DNA of 64,000 bases from CBDDEH01 sp965226865 (GTDB lineage Bacteria; Chloroflexota; Dehalococcoidia; Lucifugimonadales; JAGWBF01). The notes below the pieces were generated by a model. It was not told where the DNA came from, searched no databases, and saw only the letters and a list, made by a program, of their open reading frames with translations. The stretch is taken from NCBI GenBank assembly GCA_965226865.1, contig CBDDEH010000004.1, positions 1,798,001 to 1,862,000 of the forward strand, given 5' to 3'. The position numbers and the translations under genes are program-made. Below are positions 8,285 to 17,224 of the stretch, one piece after another (the first letter of the stretch is position 1; each line of letters opens with the position of its first letter).

Positions 8285-9472
8285 CTATCGCACCCCTGCC
8301 TGGGGTAACCCTAAGCTTTGTTCTTGTTTTCTAATATCTTCCGCCGTGCTTTTCGCTATCAGTCGATATTGCTCTAGAGCAGCACATCTGACGGATTGAG
8401 GATATTGGTCTACAGTTGAGAAGATTGATTCCAAGTAGCTTGTTGTTTCTAGACTATCCGTCTCACCAACCATGTTTGTGGCAAGTTCAGCCCAAGCGTA
8501 ATCGAACGGTGTTTTCTCATTCTTTGAGTATCCCAGCATCCGGGTCCTATCCTCGAACCCGACCAAATCGCTATAAGCTAATGCCCAGATAGCTCCCTCC
8601 AAGACTGCTCCGCCGCTATCCTCAAGTTTCGCGAGAACTGCTTGGGTGTCGAGATGTAGCCGATTGGAGGCTAGGTTTTCTCTACAACGCCTACTCTGAA
8701 TTGAAGAGGACAGACATTTTAGGAAGCCATCAAAAGCGAGATCTCCAGATGCGACTGCCGTCTTATAGACCTTTTGAAGAACCTTAGCCGCAGAGTCAAA
8801 TCGATAAAACCCTCGGGTTGACCGATCTTTTAACCGACCATCCGACATTCTGGAGAGAATTTCAAGAAGGAGAGCAACTTCCTCTTCCAGCCCTTTAATC
8901 TGGCTGAATCTAATAATGAGCCCAGTGATCTCCCATTGACCTGGCATGGACTCGATGCCTTCGTTGAGAGCATCACAGAATCCTGATAAGGCATTCTTCA
9001 CTTCACGAAATTCATGAGGTAGCCGCGCAATCTCGTCGAAGCCCCATACCTGAATGTTTTTGATCTTGTCCCGAAACTCGGGGGCTATTGCATCCGCGAT
9101 GTTGCCGTGGGTTCCGCTAGTAGGCACAGAAGATAACGGCACGTTGGTTGCGAGGATGTAGTTGTCGCACTTCCTATCGTATCTTCCTGTAATCTTCCCA
9201 AGTTCATCCTTTAAATCCAGAGGAATCTGCTTCCGGGCTTTGTCAGCTCCAATTCTTTGAATATCGTGGAACTTAGCTTGAAAGATCCACTCACCCTTCC
9301 ACTGCTGCGCGCGGGATGGATAATCAGCCTTCCCTGAATAAGTTGCCTCTCTTCCCCCGTCAGGCCCTTCTCCAAAAGTAACCGTGCCGGCACCGATTAC
9401 TTTCTTAAGGAGGGCTTGGAAGAGGCGTTCGAATTCAACGTCGCCTAGACGGTTCAGATTGTAGTTAGGCAT
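8285..9472 (-). CDS. PD-(D/E)XK-like nuclease-domain protein, probable defence gene
   Basis: The N-terminal ~150 residues resemble the Mrr-like nuclease domain found at the front of several anti-phage proteins. FERLFQALLKKVIG is followed by GPDGGREATY (acidic metal-binding Asp) and then IFQAKFHD, a Q-x-K version of the catalytic (D/E)XK. YILATNVPLSSV and GFDEIARLPHEF complete the fold. Residues about 190-395 are helical without a visible NTPase P-loop, so this is not a full NACHT/STAND protein. It stands alone on the minus strand beside a type I restriction HsdS remnant. Its start has no strong ribosome site. Confidence 0.6.
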   Translation of the reverse strand: MPNYNLNRLGDVEFERLFQALLKKVIGAGTVTFGEGPDGGREATYSGKADYPSRAQQWKGEWIFQAKFHDIQRIGADKARKQIPLDLKDELGKITGRYDRKCDNYILATNVPLSSVPTSGTHGNIADAIAPEFRDKIKNIQVWGFDEIARLPHEFREVKNALSGFCDALNEGIESMPGQWEITGLIIRFSQIKGLEEEVALLLEILSRMSDGRLKDRSTRGFYRFDSAAKVLQKVYKTAVASGDLAFDGFLKCLSSSIQSRRCRENLASNRLHLDTQAVLAKLEDSGGAVLEGAIWALAYSDLVGFEDRTRMLGYSKNEKTPFDYAWAELATNMVGETDSLETTSYLESIFSTVDQYPQSVRCAALEQYRLIAKSTAEDIRKQEQSLGLPQAGVR

Positions 9473-9594
9473 TTCTGAATATCTAGTCTATAGACTTTGA
9501 CGTACTTCAGTATCTCGGCTTCAAACGATTTCTGATAGCTTGACCAAAATACCTCACATTGATGGGCCAGTCAACATGAGACCGTACTAGGGAG

Positions 9595-9897
9595 ATGTCG
9601 ACGTATATGTTCTCGGACGCCTTCAACGATCGCATTCGCGGCTACTACGAACGGGTGAGCATTCCCAAAATCAACCGTTTACAGTTGTTCGATACCAAGG
9701 TCCCGGTTCCACCCCTCGCCACGCAGCAAACGATACTTGCCGAGATCGAAGTCGCGCAAGCGCTGGTGGCCGCCAACCGCGAGCTCATCGCCCGCTTCGA
9801 GCAAAAGATTCAAGCCGCCCTTGCCCGCGTCTGGGGCGAGGACGAGCCCACATCGGTCGAGCCGTTCCTGGCGATGCCGATGCCAACTAAAGAGTAG
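9595..9897 (+). pseudogene. hsdS: C-terminal remnant of type I restriction specificity subunit (HsdS)
   Basis: The sequence KVPVPPLATQQTILAEIEVA followed by NRELIARFEQKIQAALARVW is the conserved C-terminal helix pair of type I HsdS (or of HsdM-linked) subunits. Target-recognition domains and partners hsdM/hsdR are missing. The 3' end abuts the remnant of a Vms1-like gene at 9900. It probably marks an eroded restriction-modification locus. Confidence 0.7.
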
Positions 9898-9899
9898 GC

Positions 9900-9941
9900 G
9901 ATCTCATCTGGCAAAGCCGCGTGATCACGCTCAATACTTAG
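9900..9941 (+). pseudogene. 3' remnant of a Vms1-like gene
   Basis: Fourteen codons including stop read DLIWQSRVITLNT, matching the last residues DLVWQSRIITLGM of the intact gene ending at 8125. The match continues a few bases past both stop codons (CTCAA(A)GGGT and GTAA). It immediately follows the HsdS remnant. Confidence 0.6.
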
Positions 9942-9969
9942 CGGTCGTAATCTCAAGGGTCTGTAATCA

Positions 9970-10233
9970 ATGGTATTGGGTGCGGCCACCCTTACGTTTC
10001 GGGTACCCCCCCATTTGGAGCCGACCCTGTGCTGTTATAATCTATATCTGTACCCCGGTACATATACCCCTATTATCGCCATCACCGGCAACGCCATGAC
10101 GGGCGATCGCGAGAGGTACTTGGACTCGGGAATGGATGAGTATATCTCAAAGCCAATAATGACGCAGAAACTAGTAGAACTTATCCAGAATGTTACTAGA
10201 GGAGACCCCCAGTATGAAAAGCTTGCCAGCTAA
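9970..10233 (+). pseudogene. 5'-truncated response-regulator receiver domain
   Basis: From about 10060 the frame reads TPIIAITGNAMTGDRERYLD then GMDEYISKPI, which is the second half of a receiver domain (conserved T and K). The phosphoacceptor Asp and the first ~80 residues are missing; the codons upstream of 10060 are not receiver-like. It overlaps the start of the Hpt gene and is probably the tail of a lost hybrid kinase. Confidence 0.6.
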
Positions 10234-10600
10234 CGAGAATCCATACCCAGAACCGCAACCGTACGATATAGAGGATGCTCTCAACCGAGTCGAGGGAGAC
10301 ATTGAGCTGTTCGATGAGATCGTCGAGATCTTCCTAGACGAATGTCCGAAGATGATGGCGGAGATTCAGGCGTCCATCGAGCTTGGGGACTGCACATCCA
10401 TCCAGCGATCAGCCCATGCTTTCAAGGGTGCGGTTGGCAACATGAGTGCTCATAAAGCCCATGAGTTGTCATTCAAGCTTGAGACAATGGGCAGGGAAGA
10501 GAACATAGAAGACATCGACCGGACGTACGGCGAGCTTCAATCGGAAGTTGGCCGATTGGAAGAGGCACTGTCGACTAGGGAAAACCTGCTGGCCGCGTGA
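10214..10600 (+). CDS. Hpt-domain histidine phosphotransfer protein
   Basis: The product is about 128 residues. YDIEDALNRVEGDIELFDEI and SAHAFKGAVGNMSA (around residues 71-84) define an Hpt domain, with the phospho-accepting His in HAFKG. It would relay phosphate between a hybrid kinase and receivers in the cytosol. Start ATG 10214 (MKSLPAN) is chosen because GAGGAGA lies about 9 bp upstream. Its stop overlaps the GTG start of the next gene (GTGA), suggesting translational coupling. Confidence 0.75.
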   Translation: MKSLPANENPYPEPQPYDIEDALNRVEGDIELFDEIVEIFLDECPKMMAEIQASIELGDCTSIQRSAHAFKGAVGNMSAHKAHELSFKLETMGREENIEDIDRTYGELQSEVGRLEEALSTRENLLAA

Positions 10601-11549
10601 GACGACAGACTTCCAAATTGAAGCCACACCATAGAGTCATCGTGGACCCACAAGATGCCCGCAGGGCTGCGACCGGCCCAAGTGGCGAACATGGACAGAA
10701 AGAAGCACGAAGAGGAACCGAAAAGTTGGATTACGAAGAATCCGGTGAGTCGAAGAACCTTGGCATCGCTGACGGCATTGCGCCCGATTGCGGACGCGGG
10801 CTCCGTGTTCTCGTCGCCGAAGACGACTCCGTTACCCGGAGGCTGGTCACGAGACTGCTAGAAAAGCATGGTTTCACTGTCATGGCTACCACCAACGGCA
10901 AAGAAGCTGTCTCCGCTCATGAAAAAGAAACCTTCGATCTAGTCCTGATGGATATCCAAATGCCTGAGCTGAATGGTATCGAGGCCACGACAGCTATCAG
11001 GACCAAAGAAACGAGCAACTCAAAGCACACCCCAGTGGTTGCGATGACGGCTCTTGAGGGTGACCATACTCAGTTCATCAACGCCGGTATGGACTCCTAC
11101 GTACATAAGCCCTTTGAACCTAAAACGTTGCTAGATATCATCAACAACTCGGTTCCGCTTAAGAATGGTTGGATATGGACTGGCAAAGACACCGCCACTC
11201 CGGCCCCGCCAATCGATTGGGAGCAGGCGATAGATCAGGCCCAGGGTGACCAACAACTGTTAAATGAAACCCTTGAATGGTTCATGAAGAACGCCCGGGA
11301 TTGATGTGGAACATTGAGAGCTGTATCGCCTGCCATGACGGTAACATGCTGCAACGAATGGCCCACGTTCTGTTGACCTCTTTCCAGAGTCTTGGAGCAC
11401 CGGAAGCTGAAGCGATAGCCGAGAAGCTCGAAGAGTTGGGGCTTTTGGAGGATTTCCGAAAAGCCGAGGCTGAGTATGCAGGGCTTCAACGCGAAATTGA
11501 CCGTGTAAAGCAGGAAATAGCCGCCAGGCAAGCCGCCGTGGCCGAATGA
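10597..11549 (+). pseudogene. Receiver-Hpt hybrid protein, frameshifted
   Basis: The first part has a receiver domain: LRVLVAEDDSVTRRL with the acidic pair, LVLMDIQMPELNG with the phosphoacceptor Asp, MTALEGD, and the Lys in YVHKPF. It then enters an Hpt domain (PIDWEQAIDQAQGDQQLLNE) and stops at 11302-11304. The Hpt continues in another frame up to 11549 (LQRMAHVLLTSFQSLGAPEA...). A single C added to the CCC run near 11295 would join the parts as FMKNAPGLMWN. The Hpt His is present (MAHVLL) but the usual K-G after it is not, so phosphotransfer may be lost anyway. The GTG start overlaps the stop of the preceding Hpt gene. Confidence 0.65.
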
Positions 11550-11629
11550 ATATGGACGCACTCTTTCCTATAACCGGCCTGATTGTCCTTATGGGAGTCT
11601 TGACCTTAGCCGCGGTCGGTAGACCCTGA
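11546..11629 (+). CDS. Possible 27-residue single-helix membrane peptide
   Basis: The frame overlaps the preceding stop as ATGA and encodes MNMDALFPITGLIVLMGVLT followed by LAAVGRP. One hydrophobic stretch of ~18 residues would span a membrane. There is no independent ribosome site, so translation would depend on coupling to the upstream frame. It may be chance. Confidence 0.3.
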   Translation: MNMDALFPITGLIVLMGVLTLAAVGRP

Positions 11630-11690
11630 TAGATCATGTTTAAAGGAAGCTGTTTTCACCCGGGAGGCCGTTGGCCGTCATGAGACTAAA

Positions 11691-12329
11691 TTGACCGCTG
11701 CCTTCTTGCTTCGAGTCGTCCGCCGCCACCCCAGGGTGTGGATAGCCGCCGCCGCCATAGCCCCTGCTCTGCTGGGCACTCTTTTGATCGGGTTCATGAT
11801 CGGGGAATGGTGGCATTTGGCCGGTTACTTTTGGTATTTCCTACCCGGCACCCTGTTGCCTCAAGAGCCTGCGGTAATGTATGCCGGCACTATTTACCAC
11901 CCCGGCTTCGTGGTGCTCTTATTTAGCCTCGCTACCATCACAGCGTCCCTCATCGACTACTTCACCGTCAAAAAGGTCTTGGCGCTTCGAAGGTTCGCAC
12001 CATTGAAACGGACTTCCTTCTATCAGGCTGCGGTTCGCTGCTTCTACTGGCGCCCGTGGTGGACCATTGTGGTCTTTGCTTTCACCCCGCTCCCCTTCTT
12101 CCCGGTTCGGGTACTGGCTCTCAGTTCCAACTACCCTCTGCTCAAATACGTGTCCGCAAACGTCTTGGGCCGGGTGCCCCGTTACTATCTCCTAGCCATA
12201 GGCGGCGCCTGGCTAGCCATTCCTTTGACGTACATGCTCCTCATCGCGTTTGGCCTGGCGCTAATCCCGTCCTTGGGAATGCTTTGGACGCGTCGAAGGA
12301 CTGCCCAGGCGTTAGCTGCCGCTGCCTAA
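11691..12329 (+). CDS. VTT/DedA-like (SNARE-associated) membrane protein
   Basis: The 212-residue product has about five membrane helices. FAFTPLPFFPVRVLALSS and YVSANVLGRVPRYYLLAIGG resemble the VTT-domain core (the F/TxxP..P and GR..R..L elements). Proteins of this fold are lipid scramblases or transporters; the substrate is not evident. The start is uncertain: TTG 11691 is used because a nearby ATG at 11680 is out of frame and stops after four codons. Confidence 0.65.
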   Translation: MTAAFLLRVVRRHPRVWIAAAAIAPALLGTLLIGFMIGEWWHLAGYFWYFLPGTLLPQEPAVMYAGTIYHPGFVVLLFSLATITASLIDYFTVKKVLALRRFAPLKRTSFYQAAVRCFYWRPWWTIVVFAFTPLPFFPVRVLALSSNYPLLKYVSANVLGRVPRYYLLAIGGAWLAIPLTYMLLIAFGLALIPSLGMLWTRRRTAQALAAAA

Positions 12330-12429
12330 AGAGACTGGTATGACGGCGCTGATGGGTGGCTCCTACCGTTTCAGAGCCAGGATTTTTGCCGCTCCCTGAC
12401 GACTCTTTGGCCGTTTGATTGGTAAATTG

Positions 12430-12705
12430 TCATGTGCCATATTTACAATAGATAATGGATTCCTTCGTCACATCCATGGCGCCCCACTGAGTCCCTGCAG
12501 GTAGGCGGGCATAAAAGTGTTTGCCGAACCGGTCAGGACCGATGCTGAACTGGCCCTCCAGTACAAATAGGTCCTCCTCCTCGTTGTTGGTTCTTGGGGC
12601 CTGACAGTAGCCTGTATCCAGCTTCGCCAGGTAACGGAGGCAGCTTTCACCACGTTTCCGCCTTCCAACTCCTCCAGGCACGCACCTCCCCCTGGCTACC
12701 CTCAT
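12430..12705 (-). CDS. Small cupin-domain protein, possibly truncated
   Basis: The second half reads EEEDLFVLEGQFSIGPDRFG then YARLPAGTQWGAMD, the two strands of a cupin barrel with the PAGT turn. The N-terminal ~30 residues (MRVARGRCVPGG...) are unlike cupins, and the metal-ligand histidines of the first cupin motif are absent. At 91 residues it is short for a one-barrel cupin (about 110). It is probably a degraded or metal-free relative. Confidence 0.45.
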   Translation of the reverse strand: MRVARGRCVPGGVGRRKRGESCLRYLAKLDTGYCQAPRTNNEEEDLFVLEGQFSIGPDRFGKHFYARLPAGTQWGAMDVTKESIIYCKYGT

Positions 12706-12862
12706 CCCTTTTTCCGCAGCGTTCTAAATGACCTTTTTGCCAGTGAGTTTTGAAGAGTTATCCCTCGTTCACGATAGGTCACGTTGACAACAACTTGATG
12801 TCAGCCCAAGATTGACAGTGGAAACGGCAAATGGGCATATAGACTCGATTAGGCGGTTCTAA

Positions 12863-13696
12863 ATGACCGTAACTGTTGGCACCGGAGAGTACGTCTACGA
12901 GTACCACGGCGACTGGCCGCGACTCCCTCCAGGGCAGGCCTTTGAGAAGCCCAGTGGAGTGGCGGTGGATTCCAGTGATAGGGTTTACGTGGTCCAGAAA
13001 AGCCGCCTACACGTGCTGGTCTTCGACCAGGACGGTTACTTTCTGGACGCTTGGGCCAGACCTCCCAACGAGCAGCCGGACTGTCACCTGATCTACATCA
13101 GCCCCAACGACGAGGTGTACCTGGCCGACAGGGAGGCCCACCAGGTCCTAAAGTACACAACCGATGGGAAGAGGGTGATGGCTCTAGGCACGAGGAACAG
13201 AGCCCAGATGCAGGCGCCATTCAATCACCCCACCGACATTTCGGTGTCCCCCTGGGGAGAAATATACATTTCAGATGGCTACGCCAACTCCAGCGTGCAC
13301 CGGTTCACCCCGGAAGGCGAGCACCTCTCATCCTTCGGGAGCCCGGGCAGCGGCCCAGGTCAGTTCAGGGTACCCCACAGTCTGAGGTTATCCGCCGACG
13401 GCCGGGTGTTCGTGTGCGACCGGGAGAATAACCGCGTTCAGGTGTTCACCAGGGATGGCCAGTACATCACCGAGTGGACCGACTTTATAAGGCCGATGGG
13501 AATACATATCGACTCTGACCAGATTGCCTACGTCACCGACATGGTCCCCCGACTCAGCATAATAAACCTAGAGGGAGAGCTGCTGGCCCGGGGCCTGACC
13601 TTCACCAACGGGCATAATGTGTTTACGGACTCTCGTGGGGACATCTACTCAGTGGACTTCAGCCTCGAAAGGGTGCAGAAGTTCGTAAAGATATGA
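12863..13696 (+). CDS. NHL-repeat beta-propeller protein
   Basis: The 277-residue protein consists of NHL repeats, for example FEKPSGVAVDSSDRVYVVQK, FNHPTDISVSPWGEIYISDG and FRVPHSLRLSADGRVFVCDR, each starting with a Pro-rich turn and followed by a V..F strand. This gives about six blades. No signal peptide is visible, so it is probably cytosolic. It resembles the propeller of peptidyl-alpha-hydroxyglycine lyases but the catalytic residues cannot be assigned. It sits 13 bp before the dehydrogenase gene and may be co-transcribed with it. Confidence 0.8.
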   Translation: MTVTVGTGEYVYEYHGDWPRLPPGQAFEKPSGVAVDSSDRVYVVQKSRLHVLVFDQDGYFLDAWARPPNEQPDCHLIYISPNDEVYLADREAHQVLKYTTDGKRVMALGTRNRAQMQAPFNHPTDISVSPWGEIYISDGYANSSVHRFTPEGEHLSSFGSPGSGPGQFRVPHSLRLSADGRVFVCDRENNRVQVFTRDGQYITEWTDFIRPMGIHIDSDQIAYVTDMVPRLSIINLEGELLARGLTFTNGHNVFTDSRGDIYSVDFSLERVQKFVKI

Positions 13697-13709
13697 CAGC
13701 TAAACTGAG

Positions 13710-14777
13710 ATGAAAAGTTACAAGGTGGTCGTCATACCCGGGGACGGCATTGGGCCAGAGTTGGTGGAGGCCGCGGTCCACGTGCTGTCGGCGGCCCAGA
13801 AGCGTCAAGGGAGTTTTCGGCTCGATTTGGAATACCATGACGCCGGAGCTGGTTTTTACCAAAAAACAGGAACGTCGATGTCTCTGGAGACCCTCGATGC
13901 CTGTCGTCAAGCCGACGCTATCCTGAAAGGTCCGGTTGGTGATCCAAATATTCGGAATCCCGATGGCACGGAGGCAGGATTACTGGGAGGACTCCTGCGT
14001 CAGGGCCTGGACCTCTACGCGAATGTTAGACCCATCAAGCTTTTGCCAGGTATACCATCGCCGCTGAAAGCAGCGCCGGGCCAGATCGACTATGTAATAG
14101 TCAGGGAAAATACGGAGGGTCTGTACGCCTCCCGCAACCTCGGTGTGGGCAATGACTCGGCGATGGCTGACACCCTTCTTGTCACCCGGCCTGGAGTGGA
14201 GCGAATAGTCAGATTCGCGTTTGAGATGGCCAGAAAACGTAATGGCTCCCCCAGAGACGGCATTCGACGTGTGACGTGTGCAGACAAGAGCAATATTCTC
14301 AAGACTTTTGCTCTCTTCCGACGGATATTCGACGAGGTCGGTGAGGAATATCCCGACATCCAGCGAGATTACATGTATGCGGACGCCGCAGCTCAGGCCC
14401 TGGTCCTGCAACCTGATCGATTTGATGTCCTGGTCATGGAGAACTTTTTGGGTGATATCTTGAGCGATCTAGGGGGTGCTACGGTGGGTGGAATCGGTGT
14501 GTGCCCATCCGGCAACCTGTCAACCGGGTATCGTCAATGTTATTTCGAGCCCATTCATGGCAGCGCGCCAGACATCGCGGGAAAAGGGGTGGCGAATCCG
14601 CTGTCTCAAATACTCTCGTCTGTCATGATGCTGGATTGGTTGGGAGAAGATGAAGCCGCTCTCCAGATAGCAGGATCAATCTGGCGGGCGCTGGAATCGG
14701 GAGAACTGGTCATATTGGACAACGGCTGCCCGAAGGGTGGTACCCAAGCGGCAGCAAAGACTATCGCGGCAAGCTGA
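13710..14777 (+). CDS. Isocitrate/isopropylmalate dehydrogenase family enzyme
   Basis: The 355-residue protein is a beta-decarboxylating NAD(P)-dependent hydroxyacid dehydrogenase. VVVIPGDGIGPELVEAA opens the fold. ENTEGLYASR carries the substrate-phosphate or carboxylate-binding region, DKSNIL the catalytic Lys, and DILSDLGGATVGGIGVCPSG the metal-binding Asp residues. FEPIHGSAPDIAGKGVANP binds the nucleotide. No leuC/leuD neighbours are present, so leucine synthesis is not indicated; tartrate/malate-type or other substrates are possible. Confidence 0.85.
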   Translation: MKSYKVVVIPGDGIGPELVEAAVHVLSAAQKRQGSFRLDLEYHDAGAGFYQKTGTSMSLETLDACRQADAILKGPVGDPNIRNPDGTEAGLLGGLLRQGLDLYANVRPIKLLPGIPSPLKAAPGQIDYVIVRENTEGLYASRNLGVGNDSAMADTLLVTRPGVERIVRFAFEMARKRNGSPRDGIRRVTCADKSNILKTFALFRRIFDEVGEEYPDIQRDYMYADAAAQALVLQPDRFDVLVMENFLGDILSDLGGATVGGIGVCPSGNLSTGYRQCYFEPIHGSAPDIAGKGVANPLSQILSSVMMLDWLGEDEAALQIAGSIWRALESGELVILDNGCPKGGTQAAAKTIAAS

Positions 14778-14818
14778 ATTCTCAGGGCGCCTTAGATTAC
14801 CCATGGGGGGTCCCTCGC

Positions 14819-16276
14819 CTAGCCAAGGGAAGGAGTGCCCTTGGCCTGGAACTCAGCCAGCGCACTCTTCACCCACGCCAGATCGTCGTTGTTGGTATCG
14901 TTGCGCACCTGCTCCGGGTCCATCCCATAGAGTCGGGCAGCGTTCAGCCCCAGGATTTTCTCCTTCGCCCTGGGGGTTAGCTGCGGATAGCCGTAACGTT
15001 CCCTATGCTCCTCGGGGATCTGGAAGGCACGAAAGGTATCTATAAGGGGCTGCGGGGAGCCGTACCACAAGCAATCTGTGCCCCACAGTATGTTGTCCTC
15101 ACCCAGCGCCAGCAGCAGCTTACCCATGACATGGCCCGCCTCGAGAGGATGGGCCATTATCAGATACCACGTGGTCCCCAACTCCGCGTATACGTTGGAG
15201 CCCGGGCCGATCCTCGCGTCCTTCAGGCTTTTGACCAGCCGGTTCGTGCCGATGTGGGATGTCTCCTCCGAATAGGGCCCCTCCTCCCGGTCCCCCTCCC
15301 GGGGCTCGTAGCCCGAGTGGTAGACAAGAAACGTGATATTCGGGAAGGCAGCCGCCGCCGGCCCGATGTCCCTTGGCGAGGATGGGCCGTCCCAGCCTTT
15401 GGTGGCTCCACCGCTCAGCCCTTTGTGGGCGCTGACTATGGGTGCCTTCGTCTCCAGGGCGCGTTTCAAAAAGGGCTCGCCGTACATATCGTCGTCCAGC
15501 ATCCAATTGGGGTCCTCCCAATGAAAACCTCCCAGGCCATCAGCGCCGTACACCGTGTAGACCTTCCAGCCGGCAGGATGGCACCAGTCTGCCCATCGGT
15601 CCATCATCTCGATTTCACCAGGGACGTTGGGATGTATCCCACAATGGTTGATTAAGCGACCTGTACCGGCGAACCGGTCAATCAGCTCCCTTGTTCCGAT
15701 CATTTCAGCGTTGGTAACGTGGCGGGCGTTGTCCTTTCCCTCTGCTCCCGGCCCCGTGGAAAGGACCGCAACAGCCGTTTCGCTCTCCAGGAAGATGCAG
15801 CGGAGATACTCGGCCAGTGAAAAGCCTGCCTCTTTATGCTTCTCCAGAAGCTTGCTGAGGCCCTTGAACCTGTCGCCTGCGACGCTCTCACCCATGCTGG
15901 CCAGCACGAAAGCATTGCTCTGATAGGTGACGCGGGTGGAGATGTAATGGGTTTGCGCATCAATGACCAGTTCATTGCCACCCAGGGCTTCATCCGCAGC
16001 GGCCCTATCCAACGCCGCCTCATCCGGCACGTTGTAGAAGCCACCACCCCACGCTTTATCCAGCTCCAGCAAGGCTGCGGCGGTACCCCGCCGACTGGTC
16101 CAGTAGTCTCCCAGCGATATACCGAGGCGAGCCGCATTCTCGGGACCCCCGGCAACCACTCGTTCCACCGCGGTGACGGTTTGAGGTCTGTATAGTGGGG
16201 GTACGTACTCTTCGGTGCTGCGACCCTGCAAGAACACCGGTAGCCGTGGTGGGCGAGGCATCAGTTGTAACGGCAT
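14819..16276 (-). CDS. Amidohydrolase (TIM-barrel metal-dependent hydrolase)
   Basis: About 485 residues. LVIDAQTHYIS near residue 110 is the variant first metal motif (D-x-Q-x-H for H-x-H). FLVYHSGYEP and ILWGTDCLWYGSPQPLIDTF supply the later His and the catalytic Asp of the amidohydrolase-2 family. The C-terminal AKEKILGLNAARLYGMD is also characteristic. The start MPLQLMPRPP at 16276 is preferred; the longer reading begins in sequence without family similarity. It may act on a lactone, carboxylate or amide; the substrate is unknown. Two other members of this family lie at 21756 and 60336. Confidence 0.8.
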   Translation of the reverse strand: MPLQLMPRPPRLPVFLQGRSTEEYVPPLYRPQTVTAVERVVAGGPENAARLGISLGDYWTSRRGTAAALLELDKAWGGGFYNVPDEAALDRAAADEALGGNELVIDAQTHYISTRVTYQSNAFVLASMGESVAGDRFKGLSKLLEKHKEAGFSLAEYLRCIFLESETAVAVLSTGPGAEGKDNARHVTNAEMIGTRELIDRFAGTGRLINHCGIHPNVPGEIEMMDRWADWCHPAGWKVYTVYGADGLGGFHWEDPNWMLDDDMYGEPFLKRALETKAPIVSAHKGLSGGATKGWDGPSSPRDIGPAAAAFPNITFLVYHSGYEPREGDREEGPYSEETSHIGTNRLVKSLKDARIGPGSNVYAELGTTWYLIMAHPLEAGHVMGKLLLALGEDNILWGTDCLWYGSPQPLIDTFRAFQIPEEHRERYGYPQLTPRAKEKILGLNAARLYGMDPEQVRNDTNNDDLAWVKSALAEFQAKGTPSLG

Positions 16277-16419
16277 GGACTGGTTTCCCTTCTGCTCGAC
16301 GGTTATAGCCCTTCTATAGGACGCTTGGCCTACTGACGGCATCGCCCTGACCGAAGGGCTTTGTGCAATATTCTAGACTATTCATGGGTCGTTGTGAGAG
16401 ATGGTGCGTTGACCACTCG

Positions 16420-16555
16420 AAAACACCATTCCCTTTTTTGCTCACGTCCCGTAGATATGGCAGCCTAGATACCGAACGATCTACCCTCTTTTTTGGTCGT
16501 TCGATCAGGCCGTTTTCGTGGAAACAGTCATAGAAAGTCAGGATAGGGAAAGGAA
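16420..16555. repeat. Non-coding dispersed repeat, copy A
   Basis: About 135 bp alignable by eye with 19285-19430. Both contain ATCCC/TTCCC-TTTTTTGC, then GTAGATA/CTAGATA-GGCAGC-TAGATAC, a T-rich segment, and GGAAACAGT-ATAGAAAGTCAGGAT. It has no open frame and lies in the gap between the amidohydrolase start and the methyltransferase gene. The rest of that 480-bp gap shows nothing else. Confidence 0.6.
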
Positions 16556-16756
16556 CACGTTACCTAAGAGAACCTGCCAAAGACATGACAAACCTTGGCT
16601 CTGAGCAGGAGAAATTCGCTACCACATCCATATGCCTGCTTATCACAATCGTCTTCTGGGGGCTGTTCCCTGAGGCATGTTCTGACCAGTGGCTGAACAT
16701 GCAATCCTCGGCCGGTATTGCCTCAAGATAGAGTTCGGTACCGCTAGTGGGCTATG

Positions 16757-17224
16757 CTACACCCAGCGACGGACCCTCGCCTTGTACTCCAGATACTCAT
16801 CCCCGAACACCCTCTCCAGATAGTTCTCCTCGCGGGCGACGACGCCATAGTACATCAGGGCGATTCCGACCGGCAGGACTGCGATCGGCCAGACTGCGTT
16901 CACCATAAACACGATTCCTACATAGACCATGTTAAACGAGACGTAGATGGGGTTGCGGCTGAGCGCGTAAGGGCCGGTAGCGACTATGGCTGTAGTCGGC
17001 TTGTGAAGATCGGGGTCTGCGCCCACGCGAAACATCGTCCGAATCGACCATGCCAACAGAAGGAATCCTGCCACAACCAACGGCCATCCGACGGCATGGC
17101 CGATCCACCACTCTGGGAAGAATCTCAATTGCGTCCCCAAGAAATGCAGAAGTAAGCCTGCTACGAGTGGCGGTACGACAGGCACCCAAGTCGGAACGAT
17201 TACGTTGGCGTGATCGCTACTCAT
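16757..17224 (-). CDS. Isoprenylcysteine carboxyl methyltransferase-like (ICMT/PEMT) membrane protein
   Basis: The 155-residue integral membrane protein has three or four hydrophobic segments. ATGPYALSRNPIYVSF is the ICMT/NnrU signature, followed by a C-terminal REENYLERVFGDEYLEYKAR block that binds SAM in this family. It would methylate a membrane-associated substrate, not identified here. Its start overlaps the 3' end of the S51 peptidase gene by 4 bp, suggesting one transcript. Confidence 0.8.
   Translation of the reverse strand: MSSDHANVIVPTWVPVVPPLVAGLLLHFLGTQLRFFPEWWIGHAVGWPLVVAGFLLLAWSIRTMFRVGADPDLHKPTTAIVATGPYALSRNPIYVSFNMVYVGIVFMVNAVWPIAVLPVGIALMYYGVVAREENYLERVFGDEYLEYKARVRRWV

Noticed and set aside
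10016..10040. TTGGAG and TATAAT boxes suggesting a promoter
   Set aside because: Spacing is about 15-16 bp and the place lies at the junction of two gene remnants; chance occurrence is likely.
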